DNA from: Phyto melanocephala | Taxonomy: Eukaryota > Arthropoda > Insecta > Diptera > Rhinophoridae | Assembly (NCBI GenBank): GCA_941918925.1 | Contig: OW799237.1 | Span: 94,585,015 to 94,649,014 of the forward strand | DNA length: 64,000 bases | Reading direction: 5' to 3' | Shown: positions 1 through 11,640 of the stretch, piece after piece | Layout of the letters: each line of letters begins with the position of its first letter | Position numbering within the stretch: the first letter of the stretch is position 1 | Translations under genes and position numbers: made by a program | Notes under the pieces: generated by a model | Database searches by the model: none | Told to the model about the DNA's origin: nothing | The model's input: only the letters and a program-made list of their open reading frames with translations

Positions 1-593
1 TATAAGAAAAGTGGTTCGTTACGTTTTTAATTTAAAAATTATTGAACATGATCGTGTTAGAGAACTTGTTTCAACATTTTTGAAATGTAAATTTTATGAT
101 TATCTAAAAATTCGTACATTGCTTCATTTTTATAAAATTATTAAAGTTCAACAACCGGTTATTCTAGTTAATGAATTCTCTTTTATTAATTCTACGCGTA
201 ATATTCAAATTGAGGTGCCTTTTAGACATCTCTCTATCTATGATCGTTCTTTTTTAGTGCGTGTATATCAAGTTTGGAACTTTCTGCCAAGTAGCCTTAA
301 ACTGTTTTCGTATTCATTTTTAACGTATAAACTTAAGCTTCTTTCATATTTTAACGGTAATTTGTCTTGAAATGTAGGTTATTTATATATTTTTCTCTTG
401 CTATGGGTACTCATTTTGTTGCTGCTTTTTATTATTAATAGTTTTCTAATGTTCATATGGCTGGGGAGCCACTTATATATATACTTGATTAGTTTGTTAT
501 ATATTTGAATTGTTGTTTATCATATTACATAGTTATTATTATCTACAATACATAAATAATTGGCCATGAAGGCTTTCTTTGTATTGAAATTTA

Positions 594-624
<31 letters not shown>

Positions 625-626
625 AA
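1..626 (+). mobile_element. 3' end of a LINE retrotransposon, cut by the window edge
   Basis: An open frame at 11-370 (119 codons) has the look of the extreme C-terminus of a non-LTR retrotransposon reverse transcriptase protein: a basic stretch followed by 'VYQVWNFLPSSLK' and a short helical tail, like the segment after the thumb in CR1/jockey-type LINEs. It ends at a TGA about 220 bp before a (TAAA)n tract at about 591-626, which serves as the 3' tail as in the better preserved LINE at 4831-5928. The 5' part lies outside the window. The two LINEs differ in sequence, so this is a related but distinct subfamily. No catalytic motif is present in this piece, so the assignment rests on the C-terminal pattern and the tail. 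Confidence 0.6.
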
Positions 627-1289
627 CGAACAAAAGAACAAAACTTAAATACGCAGATTTACTACATTGGCACCATACTGTTACAAAATCTAATTTTATG
701 TTTAATATAATAATTTTTTGCAGGGTATAACATGAGCAGTCTTGACCGGCTATAATTTCTATTCAATTTTATCGCATTTCCAAGACCGACAACAAAATCG
801 TTAACAACAAAAAATAATAAAAAGAAGTGAGTAAAACAAATTTTTTGAAATAAAAATTTTAAGAGGATAAACATGGAACCATTTAAGTTAAAACAATATT
901 TTTGTTAAGTTAATTAAAGTCAAGGGAGTAAATTTATTTTTCTAGACTTAAACATGGAATGGACAAATGCGATTACCACATGTGGTTGTGTTTTAAATAA
1001 TTAATTTCAAAAGCTTTTGGGAACTTTTGACTATTTTTTTTTGTTGATTAATTAATTGTGTTTAAGTATTAGTGCAGCAAGGACAATTAGATTGTTAAGT
1101 GGAAAAATATTTTAGTTTAAAAAAAGAATCAGAATATTTAATTATATTTATTTATTTTTAAACTGGATAAAACTTGAAATTGTTAAAAATAATACAAATA
1201 TTTAATTTTAATAAAGAAAAAAAAAAAACATTTTTTTATTCAAAAATCAACATGTTATTAACATTTGAATAATATATACACTGAAACAG

Positions 1290-2500
1290 TGCAATGAAGC
1301 GCATTTTGGACGTCCAATTTTAGGTCGCTTTATTTGGCCTTCAAGGCGTTAACTGTTACTGATTTATCATCATAAACCACTGAGCTGTCGTTCACCTTAA
1401 TACAATAATCGAGATGTGTCAACTAGCACGACCTCAAAGACCAATTACAGGTTCATTCCTAGCAATCAAAATATCACCAAGTTTTATTTAAATAAATCGG
1501 GGGTTGCGAACAGATCAATTATCCATTTTTGTCAGACAAAAATTCATTGATCACGGTGCTGTAAAAATTGCCATTGTCCGTAAAGCGAGATCATTTTTAA
1601 AGAAATAACGTCCAATGACGTCACAAGCATGTGATGCTGGTGCTAGGACGCTACCAATTATTTTGAATATTTTAACAAAATGCAAAAGCTTCTCTTGTAT
1701 ATCCATCAGACCGTCAGAGCATAATTTTGTCTCTTCCATTATTTTTGAACTCGCTTCTATAAACAATCTCATAGAAAATTCTCAAGAGCTAACAAATCTG
1801 GCAAACGAGCTAGCAAATTAATTCCCAAATTTTTTAAAATTAATTCCTCTAAAAATTTTTGGCCAAAAAGTGCTATCTATTGCTTTTCGGGCAATATGTG
1901 TGGACAGTGGTGCCGTCTTGGTGAAAGCACATCTTATCTCAGTTTTTAAAAGCAGGATCTTAATGTTTTATAAATCTATACCGGTCTACAATTACGGTTA
2001 CAGCACTTCTATCTTCATTTTCTGATTTAATATATGGGATGCAATTGGCGCTGATGAATGCATCTTGGATTTTAAGGACCCCAGAACCTACAGTTCTGCT
2101 CATTAACAAAGTTATTCAAATGAAAATGAGCTTCATCATTCATAATCAGATTTTTAATAAAGTTGATTTCATTTCTGGTCGTTGTGGAAATTTATCTGAA
2201 AAACTTAGACGTTGTCGATGATCTACCGGTTTTAGTTTTTGCATCAATTGCGCCTTTTATGGATATAAAAGTAAATCTTTTTTTAATGTGCTGTAGTGAT
2301 ACACAAGCTGAGCAAAACGCCTCTTGTAGATGTTTTTGGTGTTTCTTTAACACTCTGTTCTACGTGTTCAACATGTTTATGAATGCGAATTAAACATGGT
2401 CTAACGGCTCGAGGGAAATCCCTTACGGTGCCATAGTGGTGGTGACGATGAACTGAGCAACGAATCATGGCTTTATAGGGCGAAATTCTGATATTTAAAT
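1290..2500 (-). pseudogene. Degenerate mariner-like transposase (IS630-Tc1-mariner), interrupted
   Basis: Read on the minus strand, the landmarks come in the right order for a mariner transposase: a helix-turn-helix/linker piece near 2470-2290 ('GTVRDFPRAVRP'), the first catalytic region near 2170-2080 ('NDEAHFHLNNFVNEQNC'), a second near 1895 ('FHQDGTTVHT'), and a third near 1440-1340 with 'LTHLDY' then 'VYDDKSVTVNALKAK'. The spacing between the second and third Asp regions is about 460 bp, against roughly 125 bp in the intact relative at 44.5 kb, so an insertion of about 330 bp probably lies in 1480-1830. Many frameshifts and stops are present. The copy is long dead. Exact ends and TIRs were not found. 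Confidence 0.6.
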
Positions 2501-3592
2501 ATAGACGATATATTGTTTAAACTTTTATTTATTCTGGTTCTCTGTTCAGTTGTGAATCTTCCTTTTATATATTCAACTTTTACGAGATTTTGCCCACCCT
2601 ATATCCTAAAACCGGCTTTTTTACTTTCTGGTTATGCTATGAAACTTAAAATATATTTTTAAAATTAAATGTACTTTAAACATAATTGAAGTCAATTGAG
2701 TTTTAAACAATAACAGCCCTAAACATAATAGTGTTATCTTTTATTCTATAAATAATAAATATTTTATGCTTAAGTGATAATCTTTTGTTTTACCTACAAC
2801 AAATTGCATTCATACAATATCAACAACAACAAAAACAAATAAAACTCTTTCATTAAATTATAAAAATAAATAAACAAAATTTTCGCAAGAAGAAGAGCAA
2901 AAAATTATAATAAAATAAATAAAATGAAACAATATTACAATAACAAAGTAGAAGTTTGGTTTCTTATTATCACGTTTGAGTTTTGCGTTTTTGTGTTTCT
3001 CTTGTGTCTTCGTTCAAAACAAAATGGTTTGAAAAAAATAACAAAAACACAAAGTATTTTCATATAATTTTAGAAAATGTCTGCCACACAATTTCATTTC
3101 CTTTTGAGCAAGAAAAAAGAGTAAAAGACGTTTTGTAAAATTTTAAGTCTTCAACAAAAGATAATGGAAAATATGTAAAAATAAGAAATTTGCATGATTT
3201 GTCTTTAAATGCTAAATATTATAATGAAAAATATCACTAACATTGTTATAATTAAAGAAGTAATTAAAGTTGTTGTTGATTTTTTCTTAAAGGAAAAAAA
3301 GTTAATAAAGTAATTTTAATTAATTACTGTGATGTGAAATATATTAATATTATTAAAGATTAATTAAACCTGGGTCGCATTGCTGGCCCCTACAATATTT
3401 TTGTATTGTATTTATTTCCGATATCGTTGTTATTGAAAATGAATAGTTTATTGTTGTTAGTGCAACTGCTTTCCTTATCTGTTCTATCTGTATGTGCATT
3501 TATTTCTGACCAAACTGCTAGTAATATTTCATATGCTATTTTTATATTTTCTGTTAAAAAATTTATTATTTTGCGATTAAGAGTTTTATATA
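2501..3592. other. No gene seen
   Basis: A/T-rich DNA with short A-rich and CAA-rich runs (for example 2815-2850). I see no coding segment, RNA gene or clear repeat boundary. Confidence 0.4.
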
Positions 3593-4025
3593 AGGTGGTT
3601 AAATTTTAAGGGCCGATGTTGAATGTTAACCACATCTAAACGTCAGGTTTTTTTTGCACTTCATTTGACATTTCTCAATTTCAGACTAACTCAATTTGAA
3701 CAATTGAAAGATACACAATCGAGCAACTCGCTAAAGTTATATGGGCTTATTATGAAAATGGGCGTTCAAATCAAAATGCATTTCGTGCACTTCGTGATTC
3801 TATTGGTCAACATAATCGTTGAATTTCGCCCACAGTCGGGAGAATTATGAAAAATATTTAAATTTCAGCAATACAGGTCTGTATGAAATGTAAAAATATC
3901 TGTGAACGCCTTCTTAGTTCGTTGAATGAAAAACATTGCTGTGGCAAAAGAGCAGTCAACCTCGACTCATCATCGTACCCAACACAACAAAATGAACATC
4001 GGCCTTTAAAATTTAATCACCCTGG
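3593..4025 (+). mobile_element. Mariner-derived MITE with transposase N-terminal remnant
   Basis: The ends form an inverted repeat, AAGGTGGTTAAATTTTAAGG on the left and its complement (with changes) on the right, flanked by TA on both sides (3591-3592 and 4026-4027). Inside, at about 3700-3850, the plus strand encodes a piece resembling the mariner helix-turn-helix ('TIEQLAKVIWAYYENGRS' followed by an 'FRALRDSIG'-like helix), then a degraded stretch resembling the linker. The catalytic domain is absent. Longer copies of the same element lie at 34311-34932 and 36925-37532, where part of the transposase C-terminus ('GGHLADIL') also survives. It is therefore an internally deleted mariner that spread as a MITE. 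Confidence 0.7.
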
Positions 4026-4830
4026 TACCAGCGTACCTTTATACCAAATTTTGTCAACATCTTTTTAGGAGTTATTGGGCTAATCGAGTTCGGGAATAAA
4101 GACAGAAGGACAGACAGGAAAAAAAATTCAAAAAAGCGTTTTTTTTTTTTTCGAAATCTTTGACTTTATACTAGACGTCTGCATGGCTGTACTCAAATGC
4201 AATTTAAATACTAATCGGCAAAGTTATAGGCAAAAATTATTTGGAAAAATATATATTTATTTAAAAATAAAAAATTTTCAATTTTTGCACACGTTAAAGA
4301 TAATAAATTGTAAGACGTGGTCTCAAAACTATTTCTGTGAGAAACTAACAAATCAGTTTTAAACTAGCTGAGATATACTTAAGTACCAAAATTCAACTAC
4401 TTTTAAGTTCTTCCTAAAATTTACCAACGAAAATGGTTCTTTCAGTTTCTATACCAGCAAGAGATAAAATAATGAAAGTCTTTGATCAGTAAAATTCATT
4501 AACCTTCGAAAAAGTAAAAATTCAAGATGGCGTCCAAGATTGAATGGTGAATATATGAGTCAAATATAGCATTGTAACTAAGGTTTTGTCTTCTATAACT
4601 TCCACAATATTGGTATCAAATGAAAGGGATTGACCAGTAGAATACCGTAAACTATTAAAAAATTTGTAAGATTCAAGATGGCGTCTGAAACAAAATGGTG
4701 GAAATTTTTGTTTTTAACCCTATCAATATGGGTATACAATAAATGGGCTTGACTAGTCAAATAAGTTACTATGAAAAAATTAAAAATCAAAAATAGTGCA
4801 GAAAAAATAAAGTATTTATGCTTAGCTACG

Positions 4831-5844
4831 GAAAACTGTCTTAACTGGATTTATTCGTATTTGACGAATAGAAGGCAGAATGTTTGATTTAAAAATATAA
4901 CTTCTGAGCCTATTGCTGTTGTTTCTGGTGTCCCACAGGGTAGTCATCTTGGCCCATTGCTGTTTTCCCTATTTATTAACGATCTGCCAAATTCGATAAA
5001 ATTCTCGGATGTTCTAATGTATGCTGATGACGTAAAAATATTCCTTAGTTATAATCATCATGCTGATCATATCCTCCTTCAAAAGGACTTAGATGCTTTT
5101 TGTTCTTGGTGTAATCTTAACCTGATGGAGCTGAATCCTGAAAAATGCAAATACATGTGTTTCTTTCGTAAATGTCATATTAACGTAAATTATGTCTTAA
5201 ACGGTCATACTCTGGACAGACTCAAAACTGTCTCCGACCTTGGAATTTTACTAGATCCCAAACTAAATTTTATTCAACATATCTCTGTTACTGTTAACAA
5301 ATCACGTGCAGTACTTGGATTTATAAAACGCTGGTCGAAGGAGTTTAAGGACCCATATATAACGAAACATTTATATACTTTCCTGGTCAGGCCTATTCTT
5401 GAGTATGGTTCAATAGCTTGGGATCCAACGTATAATGTTTACAGCAATAGCATTGAATCTGTACAAAAACAATTCCTGTTATTTTGTCTTCGAGGCCTAA
5501 ACTGGAATCCGTTAAACATGCCGCCTTACACAAGTAGACTTGCTCTTATAAAGTTGCCAACGCTAAAGAGTCGAAGAACGATGCTAAATGTCACGTTTGT
5601 TCTCAACTTAATAAAGGGAAATGTTTGCTCTGATTTCTTGATTTCCAATATCTCTTTTAATGTACCATCTCGTTCTACACGTTATTTTTATCCACTATCT
5701 GTCAAAGTTTTCAGAAGAAATTATGCCAACTACAATCCATTTTTAAGAATTTGTACTGAATTTAATAAATTTTATCAATATGTTGATTTTTCTTTAAATG
5801 TTAATATTGTAAAGTCTAAAATAATTTTTATCTTGAATAACTGA
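4831..5844 (+). pseudogene. LINE reverse transcriptase, C-terminal half
   Basis: The frame encodes the RT palm from 'SGVPQGSHLGPLLFSLFIND' (nt about 4924-4983) through the catalytic 'MYADDVKIF' box (about 5020-5046), then the thumb and the C-terminal domain with 'LVRPILEYGSIAWDP' and 'SVQKQFLLFCLRGL'. The stretch from 4957 to 5844 is open for 295 codons. Upstream there is an in-frame TGA near 4885, and the protein lacks the endonuclease and fingers, so it cannot be active. The YADD box and the GVPQGS motif are diagnostic for a non-LTR retrotransposon RT. I do not assign the clade beyond jockey/CR1-like. No RNase H domain is seen. In a live element the protein would reverse-transcribe its own RNA at a nicked chromosomal target. 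Confidence 0.88.
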
Positions 5845-5928
5845 AAGTATGTAACTATTTGTACTATCTAAAAGTCTGTAAGGATCTTGAATCCATAGAC
5901 CTAAATAAATAAATAAATAAATAAATAA
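4831..5928 (+). mobile_element. 5'-truncated LINE inserted in a HINE
   Basis: A truncated non-LTR retrotransposon starting inside its reverse transcriptase and ending in a (TAAA)n tail at 5904-5928. Both junctions can be placed because the interrupted HINE sequence is continuous in two paralogous copies. The target-site duplication is at most one G, which is unusual for a LINE. A relative on the opposite strand lies at 7604-9385 and shares the 3' UTR text just before the tail ('AATCYATAGACYYAAATAAA'). Confidence 0.85.
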
Positions 5929-6011
5929 GATGTGGTCATTATAGCTATGTAGATGATGGTGAAGGGCATTATCAGATTCGGCGCAGCCGAATATAGCACC
6001 CTTACTTGTTT

Positions 6012-6742
6012 AAGTTAAATTATGTATTTTTAGTTCATAGTTCATAATTAAATCTACTAGTCTATAGGTTGTGGGTTTGATTGCCGCAAGACACCGATTA
6101 ATAATTTTTTTTCTTCCATTTGCTTAGTTTAATAAAAACTTAATTTCTAATTCGCCAAACATAAAAATTAAGAGAAAATTTTATATTTTAAATATAAAGC
6201 AAATGTAAAATGTTTAAACGTTGTTTTAAATCTTCTGATTAAAATTTAAATTGCAAAAATTAAAACCAACTTAGACTAAAAAAATTCTTAAATTTTCCCT
6301 GCACATTTCAAATACAAATGAGAGACTTGGTTACGGTTAAATAGAAATTTGTCAAAGGTTTGCCCCTATTAAACATCTTTTACAAATTGCTGCCAGCACT
6401 AGTAGTCACTTTCTTACTATAGAACGCAATCATTTTCAATTGAATAGTAATTGAACAGTGTTTTTGAGTGACCAAACCCTTAATAAAAGACCAACAAAAA
6501 AAGTAAAAAAAAACTGTAGTCGACCAAAACCAAACTTATTATGCCCTGCATTAGAATTCCTAGAAGAAAACAGATTTTTATATAATATTTTACGTGACAT
6601 TTATTTATGGAAAATTTTGTGTAAATTCGAAAAGTTGTTTATAGTGAGATGCACTAAGTGGCTTTTGAAGTAGATTTTTTTTAGCAGCTAAGGGAAGTAT
6701 GGCCAATAATTTAAAAACTCGCTGGGGAGATAAGTTTTCTCA
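6012..6742. other. No gene seen
   Basis: A/T-rich sequence. A 71-codon frame at 6458-6673 has low-complexity Lys/Leu composition and matches nothing I know. Confidence 0.4.
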
Positions 6743-7603
6743 TTTTTATACCCACCATTAAAAAAATTATGTGGTTTGTTATTCCATCGAAATATCCATT
6801 TTAGACCCCATAAATTATATATATTTTCTGAGTCCTGGTTTCATTTTATGACAATCTTGCTATGTATGTCCGTCTGTCCGTATGTTGAAAGCACTATATA
6901 GCCCGAATCGAAAAAGTTAGGGGGCTCAATTTTTTCTAGAAAATTCCTTATACTCAAGGTTTGTTTGGTATGGGCTAAATTGGCTTATCAGGAAAATAGT
7001 TATATTTAGCTCGTAATGCAAAATTAGGTAAATAACGTAGAGTAATCCTGATTAAAAAAAATATTTGTGTCTGAAAATTATTCAAATCTATACATCACTA
7101 AAGAAGTTATAGACCAAAATGTACGAAATTTTTTACCGCACCGTGTCTTTTTCTAAAACTTTGCAACCGTTGCTTTGTTATCAAGACAGTTGTTACACCA
7201 GAAAATTAAGGTGACTCGCCTTCTTTATCACCCACCCCCATATAACGCTTTATATCAAGTTCATATAGTTTCTCTGTGAACAAAGTTTTTGAAAGAATAA
7301 AGGGCTCTATATTGAACTTTCTAAGTTGAATTTATCAGCAGAAACTTCTTTCAGATGCCTACTTTAACGCTCATTCCTTACATAATCTACTGTTAGTAAA
7401 ATATAAAATCGCATAAAACTGACAGAATGAAATGTATTTTGATAATATGAGAATATTCGTTAATCGTCAATATAAGTATGATTCCAAAAAAAACTAAGGT
7501 GACACACCCACCTCCCATATAACACACTCTGTCTGAAACTCATATTATTTCTATATGGACAAAAATTAAAAAAAAATAAACCTCTAATGAATTATTTTTA
7601 CTT
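6743..7603 (+). mobile_element. HINE family A remnant
   Basis: Begins with 'TTTTTATACCCACCA', the 5' terminus of family A in reverse relative to the copies at 34-39 kb, followed by the complements of the shared core ('GACCCCATAAA', 'TGTCCGTCTGTCCGT'). Further in are pieces of the family A tandem unit ('CACCCACCTCCCATATAACA'). The 3' hairpin end is missing. The element stops against the tail of the minus-strand LINE at 7604. Confidence 0.65.
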
Positions 7604-9385
7604 ATTTATTTATTTGAGTCTATAGATTCTAGATTATTACAGACTATAAAGCAGTATATACAAATTGTTTAATATTAGTTATTTAAAAATATTTAATGAA
7701 CAATTTATATGTTGATAAAATTTACTGAACTCGAAACAAATCCTTAAAAACGGATCGAAGTTGGCATAATTCGTTCTGAAAACTTTGACTGATAGCGGAC
7801 AAAAATGACGTGTAGATCGAGATGGTACATTAAAAAAGATATCCGCTAGTAGGAAATCAGAGTATAAACATCCTTTTATTTAATTTAGAACAAACGTAAC
7901 ATTTAGCATTGTTCTTTCACTTTTAAAGTTGGCAGCTTTATAAGTGCAAGTCTACCAGTATGAGGCGGCAGGTTTAACGAATTCCACTGTAAGCCACGAA
8001 GACAAAACAACAGGAACTGTTTTTGCACAGATTCAATGCTATTAATGTAAACACTGTAAGTTGGATCCCGAAATATTGAACTATACTCAAGAATAGGTCT
8101 GACAAGAGAAATATACAATTGTATTGTTATTTATGGATCTGTAAACTCTTTCGCCCAACGTTTTATGAATCCAAGGACTGCACGTGCTTTATTAACAGTT
8201 AAAGAGATATGCTGAATATTTATTTATTTATTAAGGATATTAATAATTAAATGGAAATTATAATACTAATAAAGAGAAAGGGAGTACTAGCATCTAAGGC
8301 TTTCGACTCTTAAGGTATATACATATGTAAGTAGCTTTCAAATAAGGTTTTGCAAGCCATTTGTAGTTACAAAATTGTAGATTAGTTTAATATTTTTGTC
8401 ACACGTGTGTCTAAGGATATCGGTTGGTGTATTCGTTCCAAAAATGCGCGTTCTGGATGAATTGTAGTATGGGCTATATTGAGCTGTGTGTTACAGGTAG
8501 AATAAAGTGATGCTTGAGTTATTGCGAGAAGATTTGATGGGTAAATTTGCAATGACCAATTCTAAGTCGCGTAAATGAAGTAGTTTCACTTCTGGAGCAG
8601 TTTTTTGGGTATGATGGTTTGGTTCCCATTGGGCTGATGCGTTTGTAATTGTGTTGGTAATCGGACCATTTTTGTGTTTTAGTATACGTGAATAGTTATC
8701 GATAATGTTACAAATGTCTCGAGTTTCTTTTGTAGAATATTTTATCAGTGGTCGTCGTTAAGCATTCTCAGCTGCAAAGTCAGCCTATAATGCCAACATT
8801 TGAAGGAACCCACATAACTTTGATGTTATTTCAGTTTTGTATGCAGATATTTTTTATTTGGTTGATTATCGGTGACTCGTATAGTGAATTCTTGACGGCA
8901 AGAATTGTTAGTAGACTGTCGGAGCAGAATAAAATTTAGTTAAGTATCTAGTAAGATTCAAAGATAAAAGACGGATTCCAGTTTATTTAACGTATAACCA
9001 TTTACAACATAATTCACTTTAATATACTTAACACCTACGAAACAAACACATATATTTGCTTTTTTCAGGGTTAAGCTCCATTAAGTTAAGTCTACACCAT
9101 AAATTAAAAGCTTCTATTTATATCCTTTTGTAAGAGGGTGTGAACAGCGTAATTAATATAACTTAGAAATATTTTTATGTCGTCAGCATACATTATAACA
9201 TTTGATAATTTAATAGTTTTTTAGTTTTGCTAGATCATTAATAAATAAGGAAAACAGCCATGAACCAAGATGACTTCCCTGCGGCACGCCAGAAACAATA
9301 GCTATTGGTTTAGAGATAATGTTTTTAAAACGAAAATATTGTTTTCTATTTGCCAAGTACGATTAAATCCACATAAGTGTTGAAT
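7604..9385 (-). pseudogene. LINE reverse transcriptase remnant with nested insertion
   Basis: On the minus strand the order is: RT fragment near 9385-9190 ('SGVPQGSHLGSWLFSLFIND' and the 'MYADDIKIF' box), the next segment near 9100-8950 ('VNYVVNGYTLN'), then a break of about 720 bp, then the thumb/C-terminal part at 8220-7900 ('VNKARAVLGFIKRW', 'LVRPILEYSSIFRDPTYSV', 'SVQKQFLLFCLRGLQWN'), and finally the 3' UTR and (TAAA)n tail at 7604-7620. It parallels the plus-strand LINE at 4831-5928 closely and is the same family, but it has stops, frameshifts and the nested insertion 8222-8945. The 5' end is truncated near the same RT position as the other copy. Dead. Confidence 0.82.
8222..8945 (-). 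mobile_element. Nested second LINE fragment with RNase H-like segment
   Basis: This block interrupts the minus-strand LINE exactly where its reading should continue. It begins (right side of the minus strand) inside a coding region and ends with a TAAA-type tail at 8222-8236. Minus-strand translation of about 8937-8790 gives 'FCSDSLLTILAVKNSLYE', then 'INQIKNIC' and 'KVMWVPSNVGIIG', which matches the core of LINE-encoded RNase H (the S/TDS Asp and the W(I/V)PSHVGI motif). In-frame stops interrupt it. RNase H is typical of I-like LINEs and absent from the host LINE, so this is a different family. The part 8240-8700 is probably its degraded C-terminus and 3' UTR. Confidence 0.6.
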
Positions 9386-9596
9386 TAATTATATAATTTT
9401 AAAAATAGGAGGTGCCATGCCCACAGAAAGCTAATATTATTTGTTAACTACCTCTTCCGTAAAATTATAACATTTTGGTAAAAAACAGTGAATAGTATCA
9501 CTCCCAATGTAGCAACACTTCAGGTTTTATTGTAAGACTAAATTAAGAAAAAACAAATTCATAACAAATCAAAGTTACACAAAGAAGGTAATAAAG
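9386..9596. other. Unassigned spacer
   Basis: Short A/T-rich stretch between the LINE and the mariner derivative, with no recognised content. Confidence 0.3.
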
Positions 9597-10160
9597 GGTT
9601 CGCCATCTAACTATTTTTTTTTTCAACTAGTGCTTATTTCGTGAATGGTAACACTGTAACACTTAGCTCATGTCTGATTTGAAAAATAATTGGTTTTATC
9701 CTTCCGCTAAGCGAATATGGTTGTGTATACACTTGAACAATGCTGGAAAATATTGCGACATTACTTTGGCCGATTTTGCCAAAAAAATAATCTTTTCTGA
9801 TGAAGCGCATTTTGATCTTGGCGGGTATGTAAACAAGCAAAATTTTCGCATTTGGGGCGCAGAAAACCCGCACGCATACATTGAAAAGCCGATACACCCA
9901 AAACGAGTCACTGTTTGGTGCGGATTTTGGTCCAGAGGCATAAATGGGCCAGTTTTCTTCGAAAATGAGCAAGGAGTGACCGTAGTCAATGGCTATCGTT
10001 ATCGGGCCATGTTGAACGAATTTTTGTTCACAAAAATTGAAGAGGAGGATATTGGCAACATTTGGTTTCAACAGGACGGCGCTACATGCCACACAGCCGA
10101 AGCTACACTTTTTTATAGCATTTTCAAAAAAAAAAAAGAAGTTATTTAGCGGACCTTAAC
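9597..10160 (+). mobile_element. Mariner deletion derivative, copy 1
   Basis: Imperfect inverted ends, AAAGGGTTCGCCATCTAACT followed by a T run on the left, and an A run followed by AGAAGTTATTTAGCGGACCT on the right, enclose about 560 bp with a transposase middle fragment. A second copy with the same right end and the same C-terminal breakpoint lies at 14127-15108 on the other strand, so the deleted form itself was mobilised. The target-site duplication is unclear. Confidence 0.6.
9670..10149 (+). pseudogene. Mariner (DD41D-type) transposase, middle fragment
   Basis: A 159-codon open frame contains the first catalytic Asp in 'KIIFSDEAHFDLGGYVNKQ' (residues about 39-57), the 'HPKRVTVWCGFWSRGINGP' segment, 'VNGYRYRAMLNEF' and the second catalytic Asp in 'IWFQQDGATCHTA' (about residues 132-144). 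It then leaves homology at 'LFYSIFKKKK', so the third catalytic residue and the C-terminus are missing. The N-terminal DNA-binding helix-turn-helix domains are missing as well. Relatives at 44.5 and 63.2 kb show the missing third box (LTPLDY/F), which places the family in DD41D mariners. The ORF is open by length alone; without the third acid the protein would not be catalytic. Position 9670 is simply the first ATG. Confidence 0.85.
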
Positions 10161-11640
10161 ATATTTTAGTATAAAGAGCAAGTGTTCTAATATTGAAGTA
10201 ATATAGTGGTAACGCAGAAAAACCGAAAGTGCCTCAGTGTTGGTTATGATTGCACGTTTAGTTATTTGCTTTGTGGATTTTTATTTTTATTTAAAAATAG
10301 GGATCCCGTGATTTCATTAATGTTTTTTATATGACAACTTTAATTTTATTAAAAAATCATGCAGCATAAAACGCTCAGTAAAAAAATTTAATTTTCACGT
10401 AAAATATACTCTGCAAACATTTATTTAAGGGTTAAGTCATCCGAACTTACAGAAGTTGCGTGACCTAAGACGTTGTTCACACGAGAGGCAGTAAAGTATA
10501 AAACGTAGTCTTTAATATTTAAAAAAGAAAATTTTAAATTTAAAAAAAAAAAAATTAAAAACTTAACGTACTAGAATATGCTTTTAAGGATATTAAATAT
10601 TTTAATAATATACAGGTTTATCTAATGGGGAGTGTATTTTTTTTTTGGCTTGGTCTAAGTAAGTACGGTTGTATGTACAAGTATGCGCCAGCATCTGTAA
10701 CGGCTAATAAAAGTAATAATAAAATGCTATTAAGAGACTAAAATATTTTTTCAATGCTAAAATACATAATTTTGTATTAAATTAAATTAAATTAAAATTA
10801 AAAACAAACTTTCTACAACCAACTTTATAACTTTTTTCAAGCTTCTTAAAGAGTAAATAAAAAAAGGAAAAACATTTTAAAACATTTTTCCAGTTTTTCA
10901 CTCATTGAATTTATATTTTTGTATGTATGTGTGTATATGTATGTGTATTAGTCTTATTTTGTTTGTGCAAACGTTTGAATTGATTGATAAGACATCCCAT
11001 GTGCTCTTGGGCACGGAAGTTTATTGCATGTTGGATGAAAAATTGCTAAACAAGAAAAAGAATGGTAAATCTTGCTAAGCTGCAAATAAACAGTTGCTAA
11101 CGAGAATCATGATGGTGTTGTTGTTGTTTTTTTATCTTCATTCTTATCGTCCCGCATGACATCTTAATTTTTTTCTTTAAAATTATATAATTGGTGATTG
11201 ATCTAAAGCATTTGCTTTATCGATTTTTGTATTAATCATATTAAAATTGTCGTTTGATTGATACACTCTTTAGTGACTACTAGTTTAAAGGTTAAAATAA
11301 TACTATATAGAAATTCTCAAATTAGAGATAGTTTCTAACGTCACTCTTATTCAATCATAGAGATTCATCAAGCTTGACCAATTTATTTACATTTAAATTT
11401 TTTTTATTCATTGGAAATTAAAGTTTATGTGCTTAAACTGATTTCATTAAAATTTCCTTTGCATCTCTTATCCCTATGTGTCTTGTATAGAGATATTTGT
11501 GTTAATATAAAACGCTTATTTCTTTGAAGTTAGTGTGTGTTATAAAATACAGGCTTCCTTAATATTTATTTTCAAATTAAATTAATCAACTTGTTGTTTT
11601 CGCTCTTCCAATATGTAAGCCCCAGTGAAAAATTAAAATA
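10161..11640. other. No gene seen
   Basis: A/T-rich sequence with homopolymer runs and short GT-rich microsatellite text at 10920-10950. No coding segment or element ends recognised. Confidence 0.4.

Larger units (their letters stand above)
4150..6011 (+). mobile_element. HINE (DINE-1-like) family C, copy 1, split by a LINE
   Basis: The right end carries the family's 3' hairpin (GATTCGGC, short loop, GCCGAAT) followed by TATAGCAC...CTTACTTGTT, as in other HINE copies of this window read in this orientation. The body (about 4400-4800) holds short degenerate tandem units containing 'AAGATGGCGTC' and 'AAAATGGTGG', also seen in the copies at 28.4, 45.6 and 56.4 kb. A LINE interrupts it at 4831-5928: the flanks 'TTAGCTACG' and 'ATGTGGTCA' are contiguous in the copies at about 28895-28913 and 40099-40120. 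The left end is not clear, so the start is approximate. Non-coding and non-autonomous. Confidence 0.6.
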
